A stretch of 64,000 bases of DNA from Acinetobacter sp. MB5 (GTDB lineage: Bacteria; Pseudomonadota; Gammaproteobacteria; Pseudomonadales; Moraxellaceae). Where the stretch lies: positions 62,001 to 126,000 of the forward strand of contig NZ_POVU01000007.1 of the NCBI RefSeq assembly GCF_003261585.1. The letters run 5' to 3'. Position numbers and translations under genes: made by a program. The notes under the pieces were generated by a model. The model was given only the letters and a program-made list of their open reading frames with translations, had not been told where the DNA came from and did no database searches. The stretch's first letter is position 1, and each line of letters begins with the position of its first letter. Of this stretch, positions 56,176 to 64,000 are shown one piece after another.

Positions 56176-56787
56176 TTAAATTACAAAACTTACAGGCATT
56201 TTCAGATTATTGATGGCTGTGTAAATTTCAGAAATATTTTGGCAAACAATTAACTTGGCACGATGCTGTGGAGGCAAGAAACCTTCCTGCACCGCATGGT
56301 CAAGCTGAGCAATCAGTGCGTTATAAAAACCATTCACGTTATATAAAATCATCGGTTTCTGATGTTGATCGAGCTGCCCCCAAGTGGCAATCTCCAAGAT
56401 TTCTTCAAATGTACCCAAACCGCCAGGAAGTGCAATAAACGCACTAGCACGTGCAGCCATCATCGCTTTACGCTCGTGCATACTATTTACAATGTGCAAC
56501 TCGGTGAGTCGTTCATTGGCAACTTCATAATCCAGCATAAATTCAGGAATAACACCAACGACTTCACCACCATGTTCAAGAACGGTATCTGCCACTTGAC
56601 CCATCAAACCAATACTTGCGCCACCATAGACAATTCCAAACCCATGTTCTGCGAGACCTTGTGCTAACTGTACAGCACTTTGAAGATAAATGGCTTTATT
56701 GCCTACACGGGAGCCACAATAGAGTGCGATGAGTATTTGAGTTGTTTTTACTTTTAGATCTTTATTCATATTGATAACACTATTCAT
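56176..56787 (-). CDS. LOG-family nucleoside 5'-monophosphate phosphoribohydrolase
   Basis: A protein of 203 residues. The LOG (lonely guy) signature is complete: VYGGASIGLMGQVAD, then MHERKAMM and PGGLGTFEE near residue 120. LOG enzymes release the base from cytokinin ribotides and related nucleoside monophosphates. In bacteria the role is often nucleotide salvage or unknown. The start used is the first Met, with AAGGTAAG upstream; Met7 is an alternative. It is a single gene. Confidence 0.9.
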   Translation of the reverse strand: MNSVINMNKDLKVKTTQILIALYCGSRVGNKAIYLQSAVQLAQGLAEHGFGIVYGGASIGLMGQVADTVLEHGGEVVGVIPEFMLDYEVANERLTELHIVNSMHERKAMMAARASAFIALPGGLGTFEEILEIATWGQLDQHQKPMILYNVNGFYNALIAQLDHAVQEGFLPPQHRAKLIVCQNISEIYTAINNLKMPVSFVI

Positions 56788-57167
56788 CTTTTATTCTTAC
56801 CTTATCACGGTTCTTTGGTTTAGATTAAGCAAGAAATATGACAAATTGATGCGAAAGCTATTGTATTTTTAGCGTATTTTGTAAATGTGGTTTTTATATT
56901 TTATATAAAAGTGATTTTGAGAGAGATTGTTCATAAAAACACACGATTGTTGAAAATCTACGGCGAAAGTCGGATAAAAAATGATGAATTTATAAAAAAT
57001 CTTGCCTATACTGAAAATTCGATTCACAACATATAGATCAACATGAGTAGTGGTTGTAGGCGCTCGCAAGATTTTTCAACAACTCAAACTTTGAACTGCC
57101 TTTCAGTTCATTTTCTCTTTTCGACATTTGTCCAGTTTTCAAAGCAGACCTTCGGGGAGTGTGATCA
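56788..57167. other. Divergent intergenic region before the TerC gene
   Basis: This is 380 bp without a gene. A TATACT near 57007 may be a -10 box, leaving a leader of about 150 nt for the TerC gene. A TGAACT/AGTTCA hairpin lies in that leader. I looked for a yybP-ykoY element, which precedes some TerC genes, and did not find its conserved blocks. Confidence 0.5.
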
Positions 57168-58754
57168 ATGATTTTCGAATGGATGTCTGATCCCTCTGCA
57201 TGGGTAGGTTTGGCTACATTAGTGATTCTTGAGGTCGTCCTCGGGATTGATAACTTAGTCTTTATTGCCGTTTTGTCAGAAAAGTTGCCTCCAGAGCAAC
57301 GAGGTAAAGCACGTGTGGTCGGCTTAATGCTGGCACTGTGTATGCGTATGGTGCTACTCGCATCCATTGCATGGATTGTCACTTTAGATGAGCCTTTATT
57401 TCATATTTTAGGGCACCCGTTCTCGGGGCATAACCTGATCTTGTTGTTTGGTGGTGTATTTTTATTATTTAAAGGCACTATGGAACTTCATGAACGTATT
57501 GAAGGCAATCTGCATTTAAAAGATGAAAATCCTGTTCATGCTGCTTTTTGGGTGGTGATTGCTCAAATTGTGGTGCTCGATGCCGTATTCTCACTCGACA
57601 GTGTGATTACCGCAGTCGGGATGGTGAAACATCTTTCGATCATGATGATTGCGGTGGTGATTGCGGTCGGAATCATGCTTTGGGCATCGAAGCCACTTAT
57701 GGATTTTGTGAACAAACATCCAACCGTAGTGATTCTGTGTCTTGGCTTCTTGATGATGATTGGTTTCTCTTTGGTGGTGGAAGGCTTTAATTTCCATATT
57801 CCAAAAGGTTACTTATATGCTGCAATTGGTTTCTCGGTGTTAATTGAAGCAATTAACCAAACCACACGCCGTAATCAGGAACGTATGGTCACGACAACTG
57901 ATTTACGTTATCGGACAGCTTCAGCCGTGATGCGTATGTTGGGTGGAAAGTCGGGTAATAGCAGCAATGAAGCCACTGCTGAACATGATGTGTTGGCGAC
58001 ACAAGCCTTTGCGGAAGAAATGTTTGATGAGCAGAACAGTGCTTATCACAGCGTGATGGTTCAGGGCGTTTTAGGTTTGGCAGAACGTCCTGTGAAGTCG
58101 GTGATGACACCACGCCCTGAATTGGAATGGATTGATTTAGACGACACTCCAGAGCAGATCAAAGAACATTTGATGCAAATGACACATTCGCGTTTGGTGT
58201 TTGCGCATGGCGAGTTAGACAATTTAGCGGGTATTGCCCTAACGCATAAAATTCTGAATGAATATATTGAAACAGGTAAGCTGAATTTCACCGATCATTT
58301 ACGTGAGCCGATGATTGTACATGAAAATGCACAGGTACTCATGGTGATGGAACAACTTCGCCAAGCGCCTTTGCAAATGGCGATTGTTCTGAATGAATAT
58401 GGTTCGATCGAAGGGATTGTCACCCCAATTGATATTTTAGAAGCGATTGCTGGGGAATTCCCAGACGAAGATGAAATGCAGGCTGCGGCCGAAAGTCTCG
58501 AAGATGGCTCGTTGATGATTGATGGTTCAACCGATATTCGTCATATTTCTTTATTGCTTGGGCGTGATCTGGTCGATGAAAGTGAAGAATACTCAACACT
58601 TTCGGGTTATCTATTGTTGCATCTCGGGCGCTTGCCTGAAAATGGCGATGTGGTTGAAGCCGATGGTTATTGCTTTGAGATTGTAACCATGGATGGACAT
58701 AAAATCGAGAAAGTGCATATCGTACCAAAAGCTCAACCAGACGAAACATCTTAA
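57168..58754 (+). CDS. TerC-family membrane protein with CBS pair and CorC domain
   Basis: A protein of 528 residues. The TerC domain covers 1-235 with about seven spans and the acidic motifs [14 protein letters not shown] and [15 protein letters not shown], likely metal-binding. A CBS pair lies at about 300-420 ([30 protein letters not shown]), followed by a CorC/HlyC domain from about 440. This is the YoaE/YegH architecture. Related TerC proteins move or handle metals during secretion, but the ion is not known. A GGGGAG precedes the ATG. Confidence 0.88.
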   Translation: MIFEWMSDPSAWVGLATLVILEVVLGIDNLVFIAVLSEKLPPEQRGKARVVGLMLALCMRMVLLASIAWIVTLDEPLFHILGHPFSGHNLILLFGGVFLLFKGTMELHERIEGNLHLKDENPVHAAFWVVIAQIVVLDAVFSLDSVITAVGMVKHLSIMMIAVVIAVGIMLWASKPLMDFVNKHPTVVILCLGFLMMIGFSLVVEGFNFHIPKGYLYAAIGFSVLIEAINQTTRRNQERMVTTTDLRYRTASAVMRMLGGKSGNSSNEATAEHDVLATQAFAEEMFDEQNSAYHSVMVQGVLGLAERPVKSVMTPRPELEWIDLDDTPEQIKEHLMQMTHSRLVFAHGELDNLAGIALTHKILNEYIETGKLNFTDHLREPMIVHENAQVLMVMEQLRQAPLQMAIVLNEYGSIEGIVTPIDILEAIAGEFPDEDEMQAAAESLEDGSLMIDGSTDIRHISLLLGRDLVDESEEYSTLSGYLLLHLGRLPENGDVVEADGYCFEIVTMDGHKIEKVHIVPKAQPDETS

Positions 58755-58767
58755 GCATGATTTTGCT

Positions 58768-58798
58768 AAAATAGCCCTTTAACATCAGGGCTATTTTT
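58768..58798 (+). terminator. Terminator of the TerC gene abutting the YchJ-like start
   Basis: An AAAATAGCCCT / AGGGCTATTTT stem with an 8-nt loop ends one base before the next ATG. Its 3' arm supplies the only Shine-Dalgarno-like bases (AGGG) for that gene. Confidence 0.75.
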
Positions 58799-59266
58799 AT
58801 GAGTGAACAAACATGCCCATGTGGTTATGGCGAATATGTTAGCTGTTGCCAACCCTTACATCAGGGGTTAACCGTAGCGCAAAGTGCAGCTCAGCTTATG
58901 CGTTCGCGCTATAGTGCATTTGCCAAGCATCAGATTGATTATATTGTCAAAACTACGGCTCTAGGTCAGCAACAGCAGCTTGACTGCGCTGCCTTAGATG
59001 CATGGAGTCGACATAATCAGTGGCAACAACTGGAAATTATCAATAGTCTGCCACAAGTCGATAAAACCCACGCCATGGTGGAGTTTAAAGCTTACTATTT
59101 TGATGGTCAGGAACAGCAAATCCACCATGAAAAATCCTATTTTGTTTTTCATGCTGAGCAGTGGTTTTTTCTGGATCCCACCCTTGAGCAAAACCCAAGT
59201 ATGAAGCAGGTATGTATTTGTGGTTCAGGCAAAAAATTTAAACATTGTTGTGCGGCTTTTCTTTAG
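58799..59266 (+). CDS. ychJ: YchJ-family SEC-C metal-binding protein
   Basis: A protein of 155 residues with two SEC-C-type zinc motifs, one at each end: CPCGYGEYVSCC (residues 6-17) and CICGSGKKFKHCC (about 139-151). Between them is the UPF0225 core with AAQLMRSRYSAFAKHQIDYI. The function is unknown. It begins directly after the terminator of the TerC gene, an unusual arrangement that could limit read-through translation. Confidence 0.9.
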   Translation: MSEQTCPCGYGEYVSCCQPLHQGLTVAQSAAQLMRSRYSAFAKHQIDYIVKTTALGQQQQLDCAALDAWSRHNQWQQLEIINSLPQVDKTHAMVEFKAYYFDGQEQQIHHEKSYFVFHAEQWFFLDPTLEQNPSMKQVCICGSGKKFKHCCAAFL

Positions 59267-59306
59267 AATAAACCATGATGAGAACTATCTAGAAAGGTCT
59301 TAAGGA

Positions 59307-59948
59307 ATGCTGTTAACGGTTATTTATATTGTCGCAATTACTGCGGAAGCCATGACAGGTGCCTTATCTGCGGGTAGACGCAGCATGGATTGGTTTGGCG
59401 TGATTCTGATCGCCTGTGTCACTGCGCTGGGTGGTGGTTCTGTCCGTGATGTTTTGTTAGGACATTATCCATTAGGTTGGGTCAAGCATCCTGAATATTT
59501 GGTGCTGACTAGCTGCGCAGCATTGGTTACCATTTTTATAGCCAAATGGATGAAACATCTCCGTTCTATTTTCTTGTTACTTGATGCGCTTGGCCTGATT
59601 GCATTTACCATTATTGGTTGTCAGGTTGCTATCCAGATGGGGCATGGTTTTATCGTGGCTTCTGTAGCAGGTGTCCTGACGGGCGTATCTGGTGGTATCT
59701 TAAGGGATATTTTGTGTAATGATATTCCGTTGGTGTTCCGTCGTGAGCTTTATGCCAGTATTTCTTTTGTTGCAGTCGTTTGTTACTGGCTATGTACTGT
59801 ACTGCATTTAAGCCTTGAAACCACCATTGTCATTACCTTGATTTTTGGTTTTAGTTTACGGGTTATTGCCATCTATTTTGGTTTGGAAATGCCCAAATTT
59901 ATCTATAAAGAAGATGATGGACACTCGGCATCATCAATTGATGATTAA
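59307..59948 (+). CDS. UPF0126/TRIC-type cation channel family protein
   Basis: A protein of 213 residues with seven spans in two repeats of the glycine-rich UPF0126 unit: ALSAGRRSMDWFGVILIACV with GGGSVRDVLLG in the first, and VAGVLTGVSGGILRDILCND in the second. Prokaryotic TRIC proteins form trimeric potassium-permeable channels. E. coli YadS and YicG are relatives. No Shine-Dalgarno is clear beyond AAGGAATG. It is a single gene between ychJ and a transporter. Confidence 0.87.
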   Translation: MLLTVIYIVAITAEAMTGALSAGRRSMDWFGVILIACVTALGGGSVRDVLLGHYPLGWVKHPEYLVLTSCAALVTIFIAKWMKHLRSIFLLLDALGLIAFTIIGCQVAIQMGHGFIVASVAGVLTGVSGGILRDILCNDIPLVFRRELYASISFVAVVCYWLCTVLHLSLETTIVITLIFGFSLRVIAIYFGLEMPKFIYKEDDGHSASSIDD

Positions 59949-60011
59949 GGCATTTTCTCAGATTGGTTTGACGTTTTTTGAATCACTTATTGCTTAATTT
60001 GAGAACAGCTT

Positions 60012-61331
60012 ATGGATCTGGTATCTCGTGTACAACGCTTACCGATAGGTCGCTTTCACTATAATCTGCTCTGGATTGTCGGTTTGGGGTGGATGTTCGA
60101 TGCGATGGATACAGGCATCATCGCGTTTATTATGGCTAAACTGGTGCATGACTGGGGGCTGACCCCTGCGCAAAGTGGTTGGATTGTCAGTATCGGTTTT
60201 GTCGGTATGGCAATTGGTGCGGTCTTTTCAGGTGCATTGGCCGATCGTTTTGGTCGTAAGAATGTCTTTGCCAGTACCATGGTGCTTTATAGTATTGCCA
60301 CAGCCTTGTGCGCTTTTGTACCGAATCTCACGGTACTTTTAGTCTGCCGCTTTTTGGTCGGTTTAGGACTTGGCGGTCAGCTTCCAGTTGCCGTGACTTT
60401 AGTCAGTGAATATATTCCTGCACAGGTACGTGGTCGTTTTATTGTTCTTCTAGAAAGTTTTTGGGGATTAGGCTGGCTGGTTGCAGCGCTGGTGTCCTAT
60501 TTTCTGATTCCACATTTTGGCTGGCATATTGCTTTTCTGATTGGCGGTTTGCCGCTGTTCTATGTCTGGGTTGTTTTAACCAAAGTCCCTGAATCTGTTC
60601 CTTATTTGATTAATCGTAATCGCATTGAAGAGGCACATCAGCTCATTCAGAAACTGGAACAGCAGGCAGGTGTTGAAGTCATTCAAGAGATTGAAGTATT
60701 GCCTGTTGCTCATCAGCAGAAAGTATCCTTCCAACAATTATGGCAAAAACCGTTTGTGCGTCGTACCTTAATGCTATGGCTGATTTGGTTTGGAATCGTA
60801 TTTTCCTACTACGGTATTTTTACGTGGTTGCCGAGCCTGTTAGTCAAGCAGGGCTATGATATTGTGAAATCTTTTGAATATGTTTTATTCATGATTTTGG
60901 CACAACTGCCTGGTTATATCGTGGCATCGTGGCTGGTTGAAAAACTGGGACGTAAAGTGACCCTCGCAGGTTTTATCGGATTGTGTGCGGTGTCAGCCTA
61001 TTTCTTTGGACAGTCCAGTAGTGACAGCAGCATTATGTTTTGGGGTTGCCTGATGTCATTCTTCAATCTAGGCGCGTGGGGTGTTTTATACACCTATACC
61101 CCAGAGCAATATCCAACCAATATTCGGGCTTTTGGTTCAGGCTGGGCAGCCGCGATTGGACGGATTGGCGGCATTGTCGCACCAATGGTGGTGACAAGCT
61201 TAATGGTTGCACCAGACGCTTTTCATCATGTCTTTATGATGTTTACTGTAGTGTTACTGGCAGTTGCAGCCGTGATCGTCATTCTTGGGGAAGAAACTCA
61301 AGGTAAAACGCTTGAGTCGATTGGTTTGTAA
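60012..61331 (+). CDS. niaP: MFS transporter, NiaP-like (nicotinate uptake)
   Basis: A protein of 439 residues with twelve spans. GWMFDAMDTGIIAFIM in span 1 and the loop 2-3 motif DRFGRKNVFAS match the NiaP group of niacin carriers. EYIPAQVRGRFIVLLE and PEQYPTNIRAFGSGWAA follow the sugar/aromatic transporter pattern. No NAD biosynthesis gene or NiaR/NrtR site is visible nearby, so the substrate rests on similarity. The symbol is tentative. A weak hairpin at 61350-61377 may end the transcript. Confidence 0.72.
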   Translation: MDLVSRVQRLPIGRFHYNLLWIVGLGWMFDAMDTGIIAFIMAKLVHDWGLTPAQSGWIVSIGFVGMAIGAVFSGALADRFGRKNVFASTMVLYSIATALCAFVPNLTVLLVCRFLVGLGLGGQLPVAVTLVSEYIPAQVRGRFIVLLESFWGLGWLVAALVSYFLIPHFGWHIAFLIGGLPLFYVWVVLTKVPESVPYLINRNRIEEAHQLIQKLEQQAGVEVIQEIEVLPVAHQQKVSFQQLWQKPFVRRTLMLWLIWFGIVFSYYGIFTWLPSLLVKQGYDIVKSFEYVLFMILAQLPGYIVASWLVEKLGRKVTLAGFIGLCAVSAYFFGQSSSDSSIMFWGCLMSFFNLGAWGVLYTYTPEQYPTNIRAFGSGWAAAIGRIGGIVAPMVVTSLMVAPDAFHHVFMMFTVVLLAVAAVIVILGEETQGKTLESIGL

Positions 61332-61349
61332 TCTTTTTTCGATTGGATG

Positions 61350-61377
61350 GTAACGATGTGCTTCAGCATGCCGTTAC
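61350..61377 (+). terminator. Possible terminator after the NiaP-like gene
   Basis: GTAACG and CGTTAC enclose a partly paired inner stem with a TTCA loop; only a weak T-rich tail follows. Confidence 0.4.
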
Positions 61378-61523
61378 ATTTCAATATTTGATTCAAATTC
61401 AGATAAAGCGTAGAAAAAAACAACGAGATCAAAGGGTTTTATTTACGTTTCGCTTACGATCTTGTTAAATAGCGATATTCACATTTTTATTCATCTTAGC
61501 TCTCAGATAGGTTCAATATTTTT

Positions 61524-63749
61524 ATGACCAATCTTGCGCATCATGCGACAGAAAACCGCTCCGTAGCAGAGTTTACCGAACAAGCCTACTTAAATTATGC
61601 CATGTACGTGATTATGGATCGTGCATTGCCCCATATTAGTGATGGTTTAAAACCTGTACAGCGTCGTATTGTGTATGCCATGAGTGAGCTGGGCTTGAAG
61701 CATAGCGGCAAACCGAAAAAGTCCGCACGTACCGTGGGTGATGTGCTTGGTAAATACCATCCGCATGGTGATTCGGCATGTTATGAAGCAATGGTGCTGA
61801 TGGCACAGCCATTTAGTTATCGTTATCCGTTCATTGAAGGGCAAGGTAACTGGGGTTCACCCGATGATCCAAAGTCTTTCGCCGCCATGCGTTATACCGA
61901 AGCCAAATTATCGCAGTTTAGTGAATTGTTACTGTCTGAACTTGGGCAGGGCACGTGTGACTGGCAGGACAACTTTGATGGCTCGCTCAAAGAGCCAATT
62001 AATCTGCCTGCACGTGTACCAAATATTTTGCTCAATGGTACGACAGGGATTGCGGTGGGGATGGCAACTGATATTCCGCCACACAATTTACGTGAAGTGA
62101 TTAAAGGCACCATTGCCCTGATTCGTAACCCGAATTTGACTGATGAAAAAGTTGCAGAATATATTCCAGGCCCTGATCTGCCAACCAAAGCAGAAATTAT
62201 TACCCCGCCAGATGAATTATTAAAAATCCAAACCTCTGGTCGTGGTAGTTACCGTATGCGTGCCGTGTATACGATTGAAAAAAATGAAATTGTGATCACT
62301 GATTTGCCGTATCAGGTGTCAGGTTCAAAAGTCGTCACGCAAATCGCAGACCAAATGCTGGCGAAAAAATTACCGTTGGTGTCCGACATTCGTGATGAAT
62401 CGGATCACCAGAACCCAACCCGTTTGGTGATTGTACTGCGCTCGAACCGTGTCGATGCTGAACAGGTGATGAGTCACTTGTTTGCAACGACGGATCTGGA
62501 ATCGAGCTATCGAGTCAATTTAAACATGATCGGGGCAGATGGTCGTCCACAGGTCAAATCGATTCGTAAAATCCTGCTGGAATGGATTGAAATCCGTAAA
62601 GCAACCGTGACACGCCGTTTGCAATATCATCTCAATAAAATCGAAAAACGCTTGCATATTTTGGCTGGTTTGCTCATTGCATATTTAGATATCGATACGG
62701 TCATTCAAATCATTCGTGAAGCTGATCAGCCTAAAGTAGCGCTCATGGAGCAGCTAAATGTCGATGAAATTCAGGCTGAAGCAATTCTTGAACTGAAATT
62801 ACGTCAATTGGCAAAACTAGAAGAAATGCAAATTCGCCAAGAGCAGGATGAACTTTCTGCCAAAGCTGCGATTATTCGAGAGCAATTGGCGAATCCTGAG
62901 TCATTGAAAAACCTCGTGATTAATGAACTTAAGGAAGATGCGAAAAAATTTGGTGATGAGCGTCGTTCTGCCATTGTGCAACGTGCAGAAGCCGTGCAAA
63001 TTAAAGAACAAGATTTGATGCCTGCCGAAGCAGTTACGGTGGTCTTGTCAGAAGCAGGTTGGATTCGTGCTGCAAAAGGTGCAGAGGTCGATGCTGAAAA
63101 TCTCAATTACCGCGCAGGCGATCAGTACTTAAGTCATGCTGTTGGTAAGAGCAATCAGCGGGTCTATATCATGGATCAGACAGGGCGTAGTTATGCTTTG
63201 CCAATCAATAGCTTGCCATCGGCACGGGGGTTGGGTGAGCCGTTAAGCTCAAAACTTGCACCTGCTAATGGAGTCTCATTTACTCAGGTCTTGATTGCGG
63301 ATGATCAGCAAGAGATATTGGCTGCAAGTAATGCGGGCTATGGGTTTAAAACACAAGCCAATGCACTGGATACCAATGCTAAAGCAGGTAAGGCTTTCTT
63401 GACAGTTCCTGATCAGGCACAAGTTTTGCCACTCATGGACATTCAACAAAACAGTCATGTTGCTTTGCTAAGCTCAGCAGGGCGCGTCTTGATTGTTGAC
63501 CTACAGGAGTTGCCTGTTTTAAATAAAGGTAAAGGAAACAAACTGATACAACTTCAAGACAATGAAATTGTTGTAGATATGCAATTATTAAATTTATCTG
63601 ATGTACTTCAGGTCGTTGCAGGACAACAACAATTGAAACTTAAAGGCGATGACTTACAAAAATATCTTGGAAAACGTGCTTCCAAAGGACAGCTTTTACC
63701 ACGTGGTTATCAAAAAGCAAATAAACTCATAGTTCAGACATTGATCTAG
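61524..63749 (+). CDS. parC: DNA topoisomerase IV subunit A
   Basis: A protein of 741 residues. It decatenates daughter chromosomes together with ParE. The active-site Tyr is Tyr124 in [11 protein letters not shown]. The quinolone-determining region reads [14 protein letters not shown], with Ser84 and Glu88 unchanged, the susceptible state at these positions. The C-terminal beta-pinwheel has several GyrA-box-like blades but is shorter and less regular. parE is not in the window. Its promoter lies in the 192-bp gap after the transporter gene. Confidence 0.97.
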   Translation: MTNLAHHATENRSVAEFTEQAYLNYAMYVIMDRALPHISDGLKPVQRRIVYAMSELGLKHSGKPKKSARTVGDVLGKYHPHGDSACYEAMVLMAQPFSYRYPFIEGQGNWGSPDDPKSFAAMRYTEAKLSQFSELLLSELGQGTCDWQDNFDGSLKEPINLPARVPNILLNGTTGIAVGMATDIPPHNLREVIKGTIALIRNPNLTDEKVAEYIPGPDLPTKAEIITPPDELLKIQTSGRGSYRMRAVYTIEKNEIVITDLPYQVSGSKVVTQIADQMLAKKLPLVSDIRDESDHQNPTRLVIVLRSNRVDAEQVMSHLFATTDLESSYRVNLNMIGADGRPQVKSIRKILLEWIEIRKATVTRRLQYHLNKIEKRLHILAGLLIAYLDIDTVIQIIREADQPKVALMEQLNVDEIQAEAILELKLRQLAKLEEMQIRQEQDELSAKAAIIREQLANPESLKNLVINELKEDAKKFGDERRSAIVQRAEAVQIKEQDLMPAEAVTVVLSEAGWIRAAKGAEVDAENLNYRAGDQYLSHAVGKSNQRVYIMDQTGRSYALPINSLPSARGLGEPLSSKLAPANGVSFTQVLIADDQQEILAASNAGYGFKTQANALDTNAKAGKAFLTVPDQAQVLPLMDIQQNSHVALLSSAGRVLIVDLQELPVLNKGKGNKLIQLQDNEIVVDMQLLNLSDVLQVVAGQQQLKLKGDDLQKYLGKRASKGQLLPRGYQKANKLIVQTLI

Positions 63750-63775
63750 TAAGCCAATTTTGAAATACGTTATAT

Positions 63776-63845
63776 ATGCTATTGTGGAAGCAAAAGCGCG
63801 TTGGGCATAAGAAACTCAACAATCAGCCACATAGCATACAACGCG
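63776..63845 (+). repeat. Interleaved inverted repeats between parC and fadD
   Basis: ATGCTATTGTGG (63776-63787) pairs with CCACATAGCAT (63827-63837), with one extra base. CGCGTTG (63797-63803) pairs with CAACGCG (63839-63845). The order A-B-A'-B' is that of an RNA pseudoknot. Confidence 0.5.
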
Positions 63846-63881
63846 ATCAGATAGGATTACAGATTGGAGATTAAAAGCATT

Positions 63882-64000
63882 ATGGAAAAAATTTGGATTA
63901 ATGAATACAAAAAAACAGGTATTCCCGAAACGGTTGAATTGCCATCCGAAAATACTTCCTTAATTGATATTTTTGAACGTAATTTTCAAAAATACGGTTC
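63882..64000 (+). CDS. fadD: Long-chain fatty acid-CoA ligase, N-terminus (partial)
   Basis: The first 39 residues, MEKIWINEYKKTGIPETVEL onward, match the N-terminus of FadD, where the Trp and a SLIDIFERNFQKYG helix are typical. FadD activates imported fatty acids at the inner membrane. The gene runs off the right edge, so the AMP-binding motifs are not visible. TTGGAGA upstream of the ATG is a fair ribosome site. Confidence 0.82.
   Translation, partial: MEKIWINEYKKTGIPETVELPSENTSLIDIFERNFQKYG

Noticed and set aside
57000..57167. A second yybP-ykoY riboswitch before the TerC gene
   Set aside because: GCAAGA is present near 57066, but the GGGGAGTAG and GGTCAACATACTT blocks are absent. The GGGGAG at 57155 is the ribosome site.
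61524..61800. Quinolone-resistance change in parC
   Set aside because: Ser84 and Glu88 are the wild-type residues.

Overview
The window is a chromosomal segment of a gammaproteobacterium that I place in Acinetobacter. The reasons are moderate-to-low GC, the gene orders murG-murC-ddl-ftsQ-ftsA-ftsZ-lpxC-dciA and waaA-rsmE, an Omp33-36-like porin, a quinate-type OprB porin, and ParC residues that fit Acinetobacter numbering (Ser84, Glu88). The species cannot be told from the sequence alone. I see no rRNA, tRNA, CRISPR array, prophage or intact insertion sequence.

Layout. 1-5.9 kb: end of a DUF2147 gene, a Spx/ArsC-like reductase, exonuclease III, pyrE, a shikimate-dehydrogenase-like gene, gshB and a phytanoyl-CoA dioxygenase homologue. 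6.1-15.5 kb: the cell-division and envelope block murG to lpxC, then dciA and a secreted M23 peptidase. 15.8-20.5 kb: aceE-aceF, pyruvate dehydrogenase without lpd. 21-28 kb: a catabolic island, galB-galC-galD read leftward from a divergent LysR-type regulator with two HTH domains, followed by an AAHS-type transporter and an OprB-type porin. It encodes the lower gallate (4-oxalomesaconate) route, but no ring-cleavage dioxygenase lies in the window. 28.2-29.1 kb: a yybP-ykoY manganese riboswitch ahead of a UPF0016/Gdt1 exporter. 29-43.7 kb: mostly housekeeping genes, namely an ODP-type diiron protein, guaB, glmM, pdxH, recJ, a porin, prfB with its programmed +1 frameshift, waaA, rsmE, an MscS channel and acs.

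41.7-54.2 kb is an acetate-utilisation region: acs, the response regulator crbR, the transporter-kinase hybrid crbS, and yjcH-actP. Between crbR and crbS sits an AT-rich, tightly coupled three-gene operon: a YaiO-type outer-membrane barrel, a membrane-anchored HEAT-repeat-like protein and a processive GT2 glycosyltransferase. I read it as a possible exopolysaccharide synthesis and export system. The spacer upstream of it carries three successive large inverted repeats, including a 58-bp near-perfect palindrome. This is the best candidate for something poorly described.

54.3-64 kb: guaA followed by a tandem 60-bp hairpin repeat, a LOG-family hydrolase, a TerC-CBS membrane protein, a YchJ-like SEC-C protein, a TRIC/UPF0126 channel, a NiaP-like transporter, parC with wild-type-looking quinolone-determining residues, and the start of fadD.
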